From positions 1 through 18,152 of the forward strand of contig DATAQW010000356.1 in NCBI GenBank assembly GCA_036264445.1: a stretch of 18,152 nucleotides of DNA, read 5' to 3'. Shown piece after piece: positions 6,686 to 13,526 of the stretch; positions within the stretch are counted from its first letter, which is position 1; each line of letters begins with the position of its first letter. Source of the stretch: Pseudacidobacterium sp036264445 (lineage in GTDB: Bacteria; Acidobacteriota; Terriglobia; Terriglobales; Acidobacteriaceae). A model generated the notes under the pieces. It was given only the letters and a program-made list of their open reading frames with translations, had not been told where the DNA came from and ran no database searches. The position numbers and the translations under genes are program-made.

Positions 6686-7507
6686 TTGAGCCGTATTCAT
6701 GAGCTACCGCCGGAAGAGCTGGCGATTTACCGTCGGCTTGATCCTGAGCGTCTCCCCAAGCATGTCGCCATCATTATGGACGGCAATGGCCGCTGGGCAG
6801 GGAAGCGCAGCCTCAAGCGCTTTCTGGGCCATCAACAGGGAGCCGAGTCGGTGCAGTACGTCGTTGAGACGGCGTCCCGTATCGATCTGCCATGGCTCAC
6901 ACTCTATGCGTTTTCGCTTGAAAACAATCTGCGCCGTCCCAAGACAGAAGTCAGTTTTCTGATGCGCCTGTTGAGCGCATATCTTAGCAACAACGTACAG
7001 CGCATGAATGACAATAACGTGCGCATTCAGTACATTGGCCGTACGCATGAGCTTCCGCCCGAAGTGCAGGAGCGCATGCAATGGGCTGCGGAAGCCACGC
7101 AACGTAATACAGGAACGACTCTGACGCTGGCACTGAATTACGGAGCGCGCTCCGAATTGATCGATGCCTTCAAGCGTCTGTACCAGGAGATTGAGCAGAC
7201 GAACATTCGCGTGGAAGATCTGACGGAGCGGGACATCCAGCGGCATCTCTACACCGCGCACATGCCTGACCCGGATTTGCTCATCCGTACTTCAGGCGAG
7301 ATGCGTATCTCAAACTACCTGCTTTGGCAGATTGCTTATACAGAAATATTCGTCACCGACCGCCTCTGGCCTGATTTTCGCGGCATTCACATGCTCGAAG
7401 CAATTGAAGACTACCAGCGCCGCGAGCGCCGCTACGGTGGACTGGGCGATGGCACCGAGTCAGATGACGTAGCCTCACTGCCCGCCAACCAGCTAGTCAA
7501 CAGCTAG
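6686..7507 (+). CDS. uppS: Undecaprenyl diphosphate synthase (cis-prenyltransferase)
   Basis: UppS condenses farnesyl diphosphate with isopentenyl diphosphate units to make the C55 lipid carrier for peptidoglycan and surface glycans. Diagnostic motifs are present: HVAIIMDGNGRWAGKR with the catalytic Asp at residue 32, the YAFSLENNLRRPKTEV segment, and the C-terminal signature IRTSGEMRISNYLLWQIAYTEIFVTD followed by WPDF. The length of 273 residues is slightly above the usual ~250 because of short N- and C-terminal extensions. I start at TTG 6686 because AGAGGA is correctly spaced before it; GTG 6632 would add 18 residues. Unlike the usual order, cdsA does not follow; the gene ends at a bidirectional terminator and the rest of the cluster lies 4.6 kb away. 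Transcription may start in the region upstream of DUF3300 or between the two genes. Confidence 0.96.
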   Translation: MSRIHELPPEELAIYRRLDPERLPKHVAIIMDGNGRWAGKRSLKRFLGHQQGAESVQYVVETASRIDLPWLTLYAFSLENNLRRPKTEVSFLMRLLSAYLSNNVQRMNDNNVRIQYIGRTHELPPEVQERMQWAAEATQRNTGTTLTLALNYGARSELIDAFKRLYQEIEQTNIRVEDLTERDIQRHLYTAHMPDPDLLIRTSGEMRISNYLLWQIAYTEIFVTDRLWPDFRGIHMLEAIEDYQRRERRYGGLGDGTESDDVASLPANQLVNS

Positions 7508-7578
7508 GACTGGCCGTCAAGGCCTACGCGCCTCCTATTTTCGTTGCTATATTTGTCTGTTCGCGATCGCGGAGAATT

Positions 7579-7610
7579 AAAAAGCCCGCTGAAAGCCAGC
7601 GGACTTTTCT
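7579..7610. terminator. Bidirectional Rho-independent terminator between uppS and the SDR gene
   Basis: CCGCTG (7586-7591) pairs with CAGCGG (7597-7602) around AAAGC, extended across one mismatch by AAAG/CTTT. There are T-runs on both sides (TTTT at 7605-7608 on plus, a run of five T on minus). The two flanking genes converge on it. Confidence 0.85.
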
Positions 7611-7635
7611 AGTCGTTGCATTCGGTCTGCCCGCG

Positions 7636-8367
7636 TTATATCTGAGCAGTGCCTCCATCCACAAAAAGCTCGACGCCATTCACAAAGCTCGAATCGCTGG
7701 AGCCGAGGAAGAGAGCAACGGTAGCAATCTCTTCCGGACGGCCCATCTCACCGCGTGGGATAAGAGATTTGAAGTGCTCTTTCGCGTCGGGGCCCAGAGG
7801 GTCGAGAATCGGTGTATCGATAGTGCCGGGGCTGAGGATGTTTACACGAATGCGGCGGTCCTTGAGTTCCAGCAGCCAGGTACGCGCGAAAGAACGCACC
7901 GCTGCCTTGCTGGCGCTGTAGACGCCGAACGCCGGGAAGCCCTTGATGCTGGCGATGGATACGTTCAGAAAGATAGAACCGTTGTCATTGAAGAGCGGCA
8001 GCGCTTTCTGCACAGTGAACAGCGTACCGCGTACGTTGAGGTCGAAAGTCTTGTCAAAGTGTTCCTCGGTTACTTCTTCGAGCTTGGCGAACTCTCCCTG
8101 ACCGGCGCTGGCGAATAGAATATCGATCCTTCCCTTCTCGCGTTTCACTGTTTCGTAAAGGCGGTCAAGGTCAGCCAGGTTGGCGGCATCGCCCTGCACT
8201 CCGGTGACATTCCGGCCAATCAGTTTTACGGCTTCATCGAGTTTCTCTTTGCGTCGACCGGTAATGAAAACGTATGCGCCCTCTTCGACAAAAAGCCTGG
8301 CGGTTGCCAGGGCCATGCCGGAAGTCGCTGCAGTAATGACGGCTACTTTCCCTTCAAGTTTTCCCAT
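7636..8367 (-). CDS. Short-chain dehydrogenase/reductase (SDR) with altered cofactor motif
   Basis: A 243-residue classical-type SDR, presumably an NAD(P)H-dependent oxidoreductase of unknown substrate. The catalytic tetrad is intact: N111 (NVRG), S137 (NVSIAS), Y150 and K154 (YSASK). The C-terminus has RIRVNILSPGTIDTP and the usual FVNGVELFVDGG ending. TGRRKEK after strand 2 (basic residues near 38-40) favours NADP(H). The glycine-rich turn, usually TGxxxGIG, here reads TAATSGMA at residues 12-19, losing the first and last glycines, and the NNAG motif is ASAG (86-89). Start at ATG 8367 has AGGAAGGA on the reverse strand. It is divergent from an ArsR-like regulator across a strong dyad, a typical arrangement for a regulator controlling an adjacent dehydrogenase. 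A TATACT -10 candidate lies at 8409-8414 on this strand. Confidence 0.93.
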   Translation of the reverse strand: MGKLEGKVAVITAATSGMALATARLFVEEGAYVFITGRRKEKLDEAVKLIGRNVTGVQGDAANLADLDRLYETVKREKGRIDILFASAGQGEFAKLEEVTEEHFDKTFDLNVRGTLFTVQKALPLFNDNGSIFLNVSIASIKGFPAFGVYSASKAAVRSFARTWLLELKDRRIRVNILSPGTIDTPILDPLGPDAKEHFKSLIPRGEMGRPEEIATVALFLGSSDSSFVNGVELFVDGGTAQI

Positions 8368-8415
8368 GACGGTTCATCCTTCCTGGGGAGTAGATGGATG
8401 CGATCGGAGTATAGA

Positions 8416-8446
8416 TTCAAAAGTTCAGAATTAATGAACTATTGAA
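8416..8446. promoter_or_regulatory. Near-perfect 12-bp inverted repeat, operator candidate between SDR and ArsR-like genes
   Basis: The arms TTCAAAAGTTCA (8416-8427) and TGAACTATTGAA (8435-8446) match as an inverted repeat at 11 of 12 positions around the 7-nt spacer GAATTAA. The right arm contains TTGAAC (8442-8447), a possible -35 for the regulator gene with TACTCT (8465-8470) 17 nt further. The left arm abuts TATACT (8409-8414), a possible -10 for the SDR gene on minus. A dimeric winged-helix protein bound here could control both promoters. Confidence 0.65.
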
Positions 8447-8478
8447 CCATTTTCCTCGCACGATTACTCTCTATCAAT

Positions 8479-8868
8479 ATGCGCCCCCTGTTCCATCCCT
8501 CAATTGAGGAGGTTACGGTAGAAGGCATCCTTTATGCCTTATCCGATCCAGTGCGGGCTGCCATTTTAACCGACATCGTGGCGCAGGATTGTCCGCAGAA
8601 CTGTTCGACGTTCCTCACAGTCCAGGACAAGGCGATCCCGAAGTCGACTCTCTCCCAGCACTTCAGGATATTGAGAGAAAACGGGCTCATTCGAAGCGAA
8701 CGGCACGGCGTAGAGATGCATAACACCTCACGGTGCGCGGAAATCGAAGGACGTTTTCCGAAATTGCTCCAGGCTATTGTGAACGCGTACAAGGTTCAGG
8801 CGGAGGAATCCCGCACAAAGAAGCCTTTGAGGAAGAAGGTCTTCAGGCGTCAACTGAAAGCCCGCTGA
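8479..8868 (+). CDS. ArsR-like winged helix-turn-helix transcriptional regulator
   Basis: A 129-residue predicted repressor. EGILYALSDPVRAAILTDIV (residues 15-34) is the typical N-terminal helix of ArsR/SmtB proteins, and STLSQHFRILRENGLIRSERHGVEM (56-80) is the recognition helix and beta-wing. The classic ELCVCDL metal site is absent; instead D37-CPQNC-S has C38 and C42, and there is C86, so metal or redox sensing is possible but unproven. The basic C-terminus (RKKVFRRQLKAR) is unusual and may aid DNA contact. No Shine-Dalgarno precedes the ATG at 8479, and the best -10 candidate would start transcription within a few bases of it, so a leaderless message is plausible. Its likely target is the divergent SDR gene and itself, through the 8416-8446 dyad. 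Confidence 0.88.
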   Translation: MRPLFHPSIEEVTVEGILYALSDPVRAAILTDIVAQDCPQNCSTFLTVQDKAIPKSTLSQHFRILRENGLIRSERHGVEMHNTSRCAEIEGRFPKLLQAIVNAYKVQAEESRTKKPLRKKVFRRQLKAR

Positions 8869-9157
8869 CGAACTGAAGTATTCCGTTAACACTGCGAGGG
8901 TTAAATTTTCCCTGTGTCGTCGGCGCCTGGCGAACGCGAAGTAAACACGGTTTTTCAAGCGTGCCGATGAGGCCCTTTATAAGGCAAGGGAAGGTGGGCC
9001 TCGCGAATCCAGACATCAGGAGTATCCTAGTCGGTGATGAGAGTCGCACCCACGAATCCTTTCGGAGAAAGCGGCCTGGATCCACAAAATGTGTAAAAAA
9101 AGCTAAGATGTTACGGATTGCTACACCGTGAACCGAATCTCAAAGAAAGAGGAAGCC
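8869..9157. other. 289-bp intergenic region, no gene recognised
   Basis: It lies between the ArsR-like and SYLF genes, both plus strand. A loose dyad GGCCC (8971-8975) / GGGCC (8996-9000) contains CCTT-TAT-AAGG (8974-8984). TAAGAT near 9106 could be a -10 for the SYLF gene, but no convincing -35 sits at the right distance. No terminator with a T-run was found after 8868. Confidence 0.5.
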
Positions 9158-9838
9158 ATGAAGAAACTGCTTGTTTTCGCCTGTGTTGCTGGCATGAGCG
9201 CACCAGCGTTCTGCGCCAGCGATGTCGAAAAACTGGATGCCCGGATCAATGACTCGCGTACCGTGATTCAAGAGATCATGGCCGAGCCTGATAAAGCGAT
9301 CCCTGACAGTATTACGAAGAAGGCGGTCTGCATCGGTGTGATACCTGGAGTGAAAAAGGGAGCTTTCATTGTCGGCGGGGAGTATGGCCAGGGTGTCGTG
9401 ACGTGCCACACCGCGCACGGCTGGAGTGGACCAGTTTTCATTCGTCTTAGCGGTGGATCATTTGGCCTGCAGCTCGGCGGCCAAGCCACCGATTTGGTGC
9501 TTGTCGCTGTTAATGATAGGGGCTTCCAGGCTCTGCTGCATGACAAGTTTAAGATCGGCGGAGACGCTTCGGCCGCGGCCGGCCCTGTAGGGCGCGATAC
9601 TCAGGCCGCCACGGATATAACCTTGAAGGCCGAACTGCTTACGTGGTCTCGAGCTAAGGGGCTCTTTGCTGGTATCGATCTAACCGGAGCTTCCATCAGC
9701 CAAAACACGGACGATACCACGAAACTTTACGGCTCAGAGCACACCTTCGATCAGATCCTGCATGGAAGCGTACCCGCGCCCCCCGCTTCAAAGCCATTCC
9801 TTCAGACCGTGTCCCAATATTTTCGGAGCGCCCAATGA
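9158..9838 (+). CDS. SYLF (YSC84-related) lipid-binding domain protein, exported
   Basis: A 226-residue protein. MKKLLVFACVAGMSAPAFCA is a clear signal peptide with cleavage after FCA (residues 18-20). The rest is a single SYLF/Ysc84 domain: CIGVIPGVKKGAFIVGGEYGQGVV, then WSGPVFIRLSGGSFGLQLGGQATDLVLVAVN, the region containing the conserved Gly-rich segment, followed by GRDTQAATD and SRAKGLFAGIDLTGASISQN. In other organisms this domain binds phosphoinositides or other lipids; the bacterial role is not established. ATG 9158 has AGAGGA at the right distance and begins the signal peptide; GTG 9128 lies further upstream in frame but without support. It stands alone, with the next gene converging from the opposite strand. 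Confidence 0.92.
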   Translation: MKKLLVFACVAGMSAPAFCASDVEKLDARINDSRTVIQEIMAEPDKAIPDSITKKAVCIGVIPGVKKGAFIVGGEYGQGVVTCHTAHGWSGPVFIRLSGGSFGLQLGGQATDLVLVAVNDRGFQALLHDKFKIGGDASAAAGPVGRDTQAATDITLKAELLTWSRAKGLFAGIDLTGASISQNTDDTTKLYGSEHTFDQILHGSVPAPPASKPFLQTVSQYFRSAQ

Positions 9839-10021
9839 GAGATCCGTTCCGCAGTCTGATCTGCGATTCCGTTTGAAGGACGACGGCAGCCATGCCAAAA
9901 TGGCGGGCCTGTTCACCGGAGGGCGATGAAGTTCTCGCCTACGGACAGCCCTGCTCCGAAGCCAATAGAGATTAAATACACTGACGCCCTACAGCGAAAC
10001 CAGATCATTTGCGGATAAAGC

Positions 10022-10050
10022 CTGCGGAGCACGCGGGGCGCGCTCCGCAG
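10022..10050 (-). terminator. GC-rich hairpin just after the catalase-family gene
   Basis: CTGCGGAGC (10022-10030) and GCTCCGCAG (10042-10050) form a perfect 9-bp stem with an 11-nt GC-rich loop, 6 nt beyond the stop of the minus-strand gene. Reading minus, only CTTTAT follows, so the U-tract is poor. It is a probable terminator or 3' stabiliser. The rest of 9839-10021 shows no gene. Confidence 0.5.
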
Positions 10051-10056
10051 ATGAGT

Positions 10057-11013
10057 TTAGGCCGGTTGCGCCGCGCGTCTTCTGCGGCCGCTCATCAGGT
10101 AGACATCAGCCCGTGGCTGGAAGAGAGGATCGGCGGAGGCTTCGATACCGTCTACGCGGGGAATGGGATCGAAGATGATGTGCTGCTGCTCCTTGGCATT
10201 GTTTTCAACGGATCCAGTGAGTGAGATTTCACCGAACTCTACGAGCGCGCGCGTTTCGGGCCAGCGAATCGTGGCATCGTTGGTTGCGTCTCCATCCGCA
10301 GCGAGCTGGACGAGGATTTTGAATTTCACCGGGCTGCTTGCGAGGCGCTGCTTGAGTTCATCAAAGAGAAAATTGGGAGACTGTTTCGCGGCTTCTTCTG
10401 AGCTCAGATACTCATTCCCAGCTACAGGGACCACGTGATAGCGTCCGTACTGGCTCTTGCCTTCCGCGTTCGTGAACTTGAAGGCCGACACAGCGAAGAA
10501 GGATTCATGCGCGAAGCTGGTGGGGATGGGTTTGGGAATCTGCACAAAGGCGAGCGCTTCCGGATGCGTGCTCAGGTACTGCTCGATGGCATTGGGATGC
10601 GGGCCGTTGGGGTCGGTCGCCGCGACTGCATTGAGGAAATCAATCAGTCCTTCAGCCGTGCGGGCGGGGAAGGAATCGACAGAGTGTGCCACGATGTCGG
10701 TGTGGACGTGATCGGCCAGGTTGAAGCGGATGACGCAACCGCGCGGGCTGGCTCCGTTGGGATCATTGTCGGGGACGTTGGGAATTCCTGCGAAGTCTGA
10801 CAGGCGCACAGTGACAGGAGTGGATGGGCGCTGGATGTGGGGCGCTCGCGTAAGCTTACGGGCATCGGGCGCGGGGGTAAATGTGCCCGTGAGCAGGATG
10901 CCTTTTGCGTGGCCGGGACGGAAGCCTGGGTGGATGCCGCCTGAAACTTTGTCGAAGCTCTTGAGGACTTCGCTGGCAAGCTCTACGGCCTTAGGATCAG
11001 TAGAGAGAGGCAT
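10057..11013 (-). CDS. Catalase-family heme peroxidase (SrpA-like catalase-related protein)
   Basis: A 318-residue protein of the small catalase-related peroxidase group, shorter than the ~480-residue canonical catalases. The distal segment GHAKGILLTGTF carries H35 (catalase VHAKG equivalent), SPRGCVIRFNL corresponds to the region before the heme pocket Asn, and VHTDIVAHSVDSFPARTAEGLIDFL follows. The proximal heme ligand motif RxxxY is RADVY at 301-305. The residues for a heme-dependent peroxidase are therefore present; hydrogen peroxide or organic peroxides would be the likely substrates. No signal peptide is visible, so it is probably cytoplasmic, unlike some SrpA proteins. Start at 11013 has AAAAGGAG (11021-11028) 7 nt away. 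Its role in oxidative stress is inferred from the family only. Confidence 0.92.
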   Translation of the reverse strand: MPLSTDPKAVELASEVLKSFDKVSGGIHPGFRPGHAKGILLTGTFTPAPDARKLTRAPHIQRPSTPVTVRLSDFAGIPNVPDNDPNGASPRGCVIRFNLADHVHTDIVAHSVDSFPARTAEGLIDFLNAVAATDPNGPHPNAIEQYLSTHPEALAFVQIPKPIPTSFAHESFFAVSAFKFTNAEGKSQYGRYHVVPVAGNEYLSSEEAAKQSPNFLFDELKQRLASSPVKFKILVQLAADGDATNDATIRWPETRALVEFGEISLTGSVENNAKEQQHIIFDPIPRVDGIEASADPLFQPRADVYLMSGRRRRAAQPA

Positions 11014-11097
11014 GAGATTACTCCTTTTGTTGGTTTGAACTCATGTCCTCCTACTCTACCTCTCAGATATTGTTTTTATCTCTTCAGTGCGAAAAAT

Positions 11098-12018
11098 TCA
11101 TTGCGTAGCTCCGCCCACCGGAACCCGCTGCGGAGCATTTACGTCAACGTGCGCGATGTCTGTCTTTACTTTCAGTTCTACCAGTTGAATTTTTGAGTGT
11201 GCAGGAGCAGTGAATCCAAGCTCGTACTGGTTCTCGAGGCGTTTGCGGAGATCTTCAAGAAATGGCTGGAATGATACCGGGTTCGACAGTCCCTGCCAAT
11301 AGAGTTTTCCGCCCGTGGCATCGGTCAGTTGCTCCAAAAGATTTTGTCCTGCGTTGGTTTCGTACCCAGTGCGGTCGATGCGGCCGCTGTCCCGGTAATA
11401 AATCGAATAGACGATGATGCCCGCCTTTTGCGCGTCGCTAATGGCGGCTTGCAAATAGGGATCTTCCGGATCGTAGCGCAGATTGTAACGGTCGACTCCG
11501 TCAGTCACCATCAATACTTCGCGACGGTTTTTAGGATCCTGCGATGGCCAGCGCTTTGCCAGATCAGAAAGGCAGAAATATGGACTCGCGTTGCCTCCTG
11601 GAACTCCCTGCGGCTGGCGCAGCGCTTTTGCCGTCAGCGCGTGATCTGCCGTAAGGTTCTGCGCAAAAACTGCGCGTCCGTTCTGCATGTAGGCGACTCC
11701 GGTGAGCGCGTTTGGCGGCAGCGACTGCAGGAACTTTGCAATATCGTTGAACTGCAGGCCGACGCTGCTGTGGGCTGAATCGTCGATAAGGACCACGAAT
11801 TCAAGGCCTCCGCGATCTCCCTGAAGGGGCTGCCATGTGGTCACATCGCTGCTTTTGCCGTTCGTCCATACCTTCACATTCTGTTGCTGTAAGGGAGCAG
11901 CAACCTCACCGTTCTTGGGCATAGCCGTAACAATTGTTTGAGTGGAAATCATATCGCCCTGTTGCGCGAAGATGGGCAGAGAAACAAGCGCAAATGCAAG
12001 GGTCCAGAACTTCTTCAT
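11098..12018 (-). CDS. Secreted VWFA-domain protein, Acidobacterial type
   Basis: A 306-residue exported protein. MKKFWTLAFALVSLPIFAQQ is a signal peptide with cleavage near FAQ. The VWA fold begins at LEFVVLIDDSAHSSVG (residues 72-87) and continues with TGVAYMQNGRAVFAQNLT, NRREVLMVTDGVDRY and AGIIVYSIYYRDSGR, which ends the domain; then DATGGKLYWQG and a beta-rich C-terminal domain ending NQYELGFTAPA. The MIDAS is partial: DDSAH where DxSxS is expected, so metal binding may be weaker. The organisation matches the VWFA-related Acidobacterial domain family. Such proteins are usually thought to mediate protein or surface interactions; the partner here is unknown. AGGAG lies 6 nt before the ATG at 12018. 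It is divergent from cdsA with only 98 bp between start codons. Confidence 0.9.
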   Translation of the reverse strand: MKKFWTLAFALVSLPIFAQQGDMISTQTIVTAMPKNGEVAAPLQQQNVKVWTNGKSSDVTTWQPLQGDRGGLEFVVLIDDSAHSSVGLQFNDIAKFLQSLPPNALTGVAYMQNGRAVFAQNLTADHALTAKALRQPQGVPGGNASPYFCLSDLAKRWPSQDPKNRREVLMVTDGVDRYNLRYDPEDPYLQAAISDAQKAGIIVYSIYYRDSGRIDRTGYETNAGQNLLEQLTDATGGKLYWQGLSNPVSFQPFLEDLRKRLENQYELGFTAPAHSKIQLVELKVKTDIAHVDVNAPQRVPVGGATQ

Positions 12019-12116
12019 ATCCTTCTCCTACATAAATTAGACGCGCCATGAGCTCAATGCGCCGCAGATTCATTCGCGAACGTGTATCCTGCCGAACAGG
12101 GTCCCAATTACGAACG

Positions 12117-12941
12117 ATGAAACGTGTCCTGACTGCTGTTGTTCTGGTTCCGCTTGTTTTATTGTTGGTTTTTACGAACAAGCTTCCCATCATTACATGT
12201 GTAACCGCTGCTGTTTCAATGCTGGCGGCGTGGGAGTATCTGGCGCTTGCCGATGCTTCCGGCGCGAAGACTCCGCGAATTGCGGTCCTCGTCTGCATAG
12301 CGGGCCTTTTTGCCTGCAATTTTTTTCGTCCGGAGTATGCGACGCCTGTGCTTGGCTGTCTGGCGTTTGCTCTGTTCATTTTTTGCGCGTTTCGCTCACC
12401 GCTGTCGCGCGTCTTGCCGGATACGGCTTATTCGGTTTTTGGGCTGCTGTATATAGGGCTGTCGTTGATCACGATTCCGCTGTTGAGCGCGCAGGAAAAC
12501 GGGCCGTCGCTGCTGGTGTTTCTGTTTTTTGTGGTCTGGACTGGAGACGTCGTTGCTCTTTATGTGGGCCGAGCTTTTGGCAGACACAAACTGGCCCCAG
12601 CTATCAGCCCGAATAAAACGTGGGAAGGGAGTATTGGGTCAATCGCAGGAAGCATGTTGATTACCTGGCTGCTCATTCTTCTTGCAGGAGTACTGACTCA
12701 GCGTGGCTTTGATTGGCTATCGTATCCGGGCTCGATATTTCGCTGGCTGGGCTTGTCCGTTGTGCTGAATGTTGCCGCGCAAGTGGGCGATTTGATCGAA
12801 TCGGCGATCAAGCGCGGCGCAGGCGTAAAGGATTCCGGCAGGCTACTGCCCGGTCATGGGGGCGTGCTCGACCGCATTGATGCTCTGTTGCTGGCCGCTC
12901 CAGTTCTGTGGTACGCGATACTCTTGCAACAGGCATTTTAG
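12117..12941 (+). CDS. cdsA: Phosphatidate cytidylyltransferase (CDP-diglyceride synthase)
   Basis: CdsA uses CTP and phosphatidic acid to make CDP-diacylglycerol, the precursor of all phosphatidyl lipids, at the inner membrane. The 274-residue protein has several hydrophobic segments (for example AVVLVPLVLLLVF at residues 7-19, then further helices to the end) and the full family signature near 229-253: S229-AIK-R233, KDSGRLLPGHGGVLDR with catalytic-site Asp239 and Asp252. The start at ATG 12117 (MKRVLTAVVLVPL) matches the usual N-terminus; an upstream in-frame ATG at 12048 would add 23 basic residues and nearly touch the divergent VWFA gene. No Shine-Dalgarno is seen before either. First gene of the cdsA-dinB-like-dxr-rseP operon. 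Confidence 0.95.
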   Translation: MKRVLTAVVLVPLVLLLVFTNKLPIITCVTAAVSMLAAWEYLALADASGAKTPRIAVLVCIAGLFACNFFRPEYATPVLGCLAFALFIFCAFRSPLSRVLPDTAYSVFGLLYIGLSLITIPLLSAQENGPSLLVFLFFVVWTGDVVALYVGRAFGRHKLAPAISPNKTWEGSIGSIAGSMLITWLLILLAGVLTQRGFDWLSYPGSIFRWLGLSVVLNVAAQVGDLIESAIKRGAGVKDSGRLLPGHGGVLDRIDALLLAAPVLWYAILLQQAF

Positions 12942-12979
12942 GCATTAGCGATTTAGCATAGAGCGACAGTGAGGGACAG

Positions 12980-13510
12980 ATGAAAAAGCTTTTGCTGCTC
13001 GTTGTCCTGATGAGTACGTTGGCGGCTCGCGCGCAATATGAAGGTCTCTGGGAAGGTTATGACGGGGAGTGGGGGCATGTTTCCCGTCAATTGACCGCAC
13101 TTGCTGAAGCAATCCCGGCTGACAAGTATTCGTGGCGGCCTGCCCCTGGAGTTCGTTCCGTGAGCGAAGTCCTCATGCACATCGCGATTGCCAATTTCTA
13201 TCTGTTGAGCGTAACAGGCCCAAAAATGCCCGCAGATCTTACCTCGGATGATATGGAAAAGACGGTGACTGCGAAGGCCGATGTGATCAACTGGCTGAAA
13301 CGCTCACTGGATGCCGTGAAAAATGCCCGCGCACAGTTAAAGCCTGGAGACCTTCAGCGCAAAGTGAAGATAGAAGGCAAAGTTGTCACGGTTGATGGCA
13401 TGTACCTGCGTATCATTATTCACGATAATGAACACATGGGGCAGTTGGTTGCCTATGCCCGTATGAACGGCATTGTGCCGCCGTGGTCGCAACCGTCCCA
13501 AAAACAATAG
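12980..13510 (+). CDS. Exported DinB-like (DinB/YfiT fold) metal-binding protein
   Basis: A 176-residue four-helix DinB-family protein. The putative metal-binding histidine triad is H67 (LMHIAIAN), H148 and H152 (HDNEHMGQL), the pattern of DinB/YfiT metalloenzymes, which as a group include S-transferases. MKKLLLLVVLMSTLAARA is a signal peptide with cleavage near residue 18, so the protein acts outside the cytoplasm. The substrate is unknown. GAGGGACAG precedes the ATG at 12980. It is between cdsA (38 bp gap) and dxr (16 bp gap) on the same strand, hence probably co-transcribed. An exported DinB protein inside this lipid/isoprenoid operon is not part of the classical cluster. Confidence 0.88.
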   Translation: MKKLLLLVVLMSTLAARAQYEGLWEGYDGEWGHVSRQLTALAEAIPADKYSWRPAPGVRSVSEVLMHIAIANFYLLSVTGPKMPADLTSDDMEKTVTAKADVINWLKRSLDAVKNARAQLKPGDLQRKVKIEGKVVTVDGMYLRIIIHDNEHMGQLVAYARMNGIVPPWSQPSQKQ

Positions 13511-13513
13511 GAG
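13509..13513 (+). promoter_or_regulatory. Shine-Dalgarno of dxr overlapping the upstream stop codon
   Basis: AGGAG begins inside the TAG stop of the DinB-like gene and is 13 nt before TTG 13527. The spacing is longer than usual, but it is the only purine-rich site there, and supports translational coupling. Confidence 0.5.
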
Positions 13514-13526
13514 CACAGCACGCGCT

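Noticed and set aside
7562..7571. CGCGATCGCG palindrome
   Set aside because: Contains the GCGATCGC octamer known as HIP1 in cyanobacteria, but it is a single occurrence in GC-rich DNA and other genes are not cyanobacterial.
8971..9000. GGCCC/GGGCC dyad with CCTT-TAT-AAGG inside
   Set aside because: The arms are short and the two stems overlap, so they cannot both form; no T-run follows.
9889..9904. GCCAT/ATGGC inverted repeat in the intergenic region after the SYLF gene
   Set aside because: Only 5-bp arms, no T-run and no nearby promoter; likely chance.
10435..10800. Plus-strand open frame of 121 codons
   Set aside because: Shadow of the catalase-family gene; no Shine-Dalgarno and no recognisable motif.
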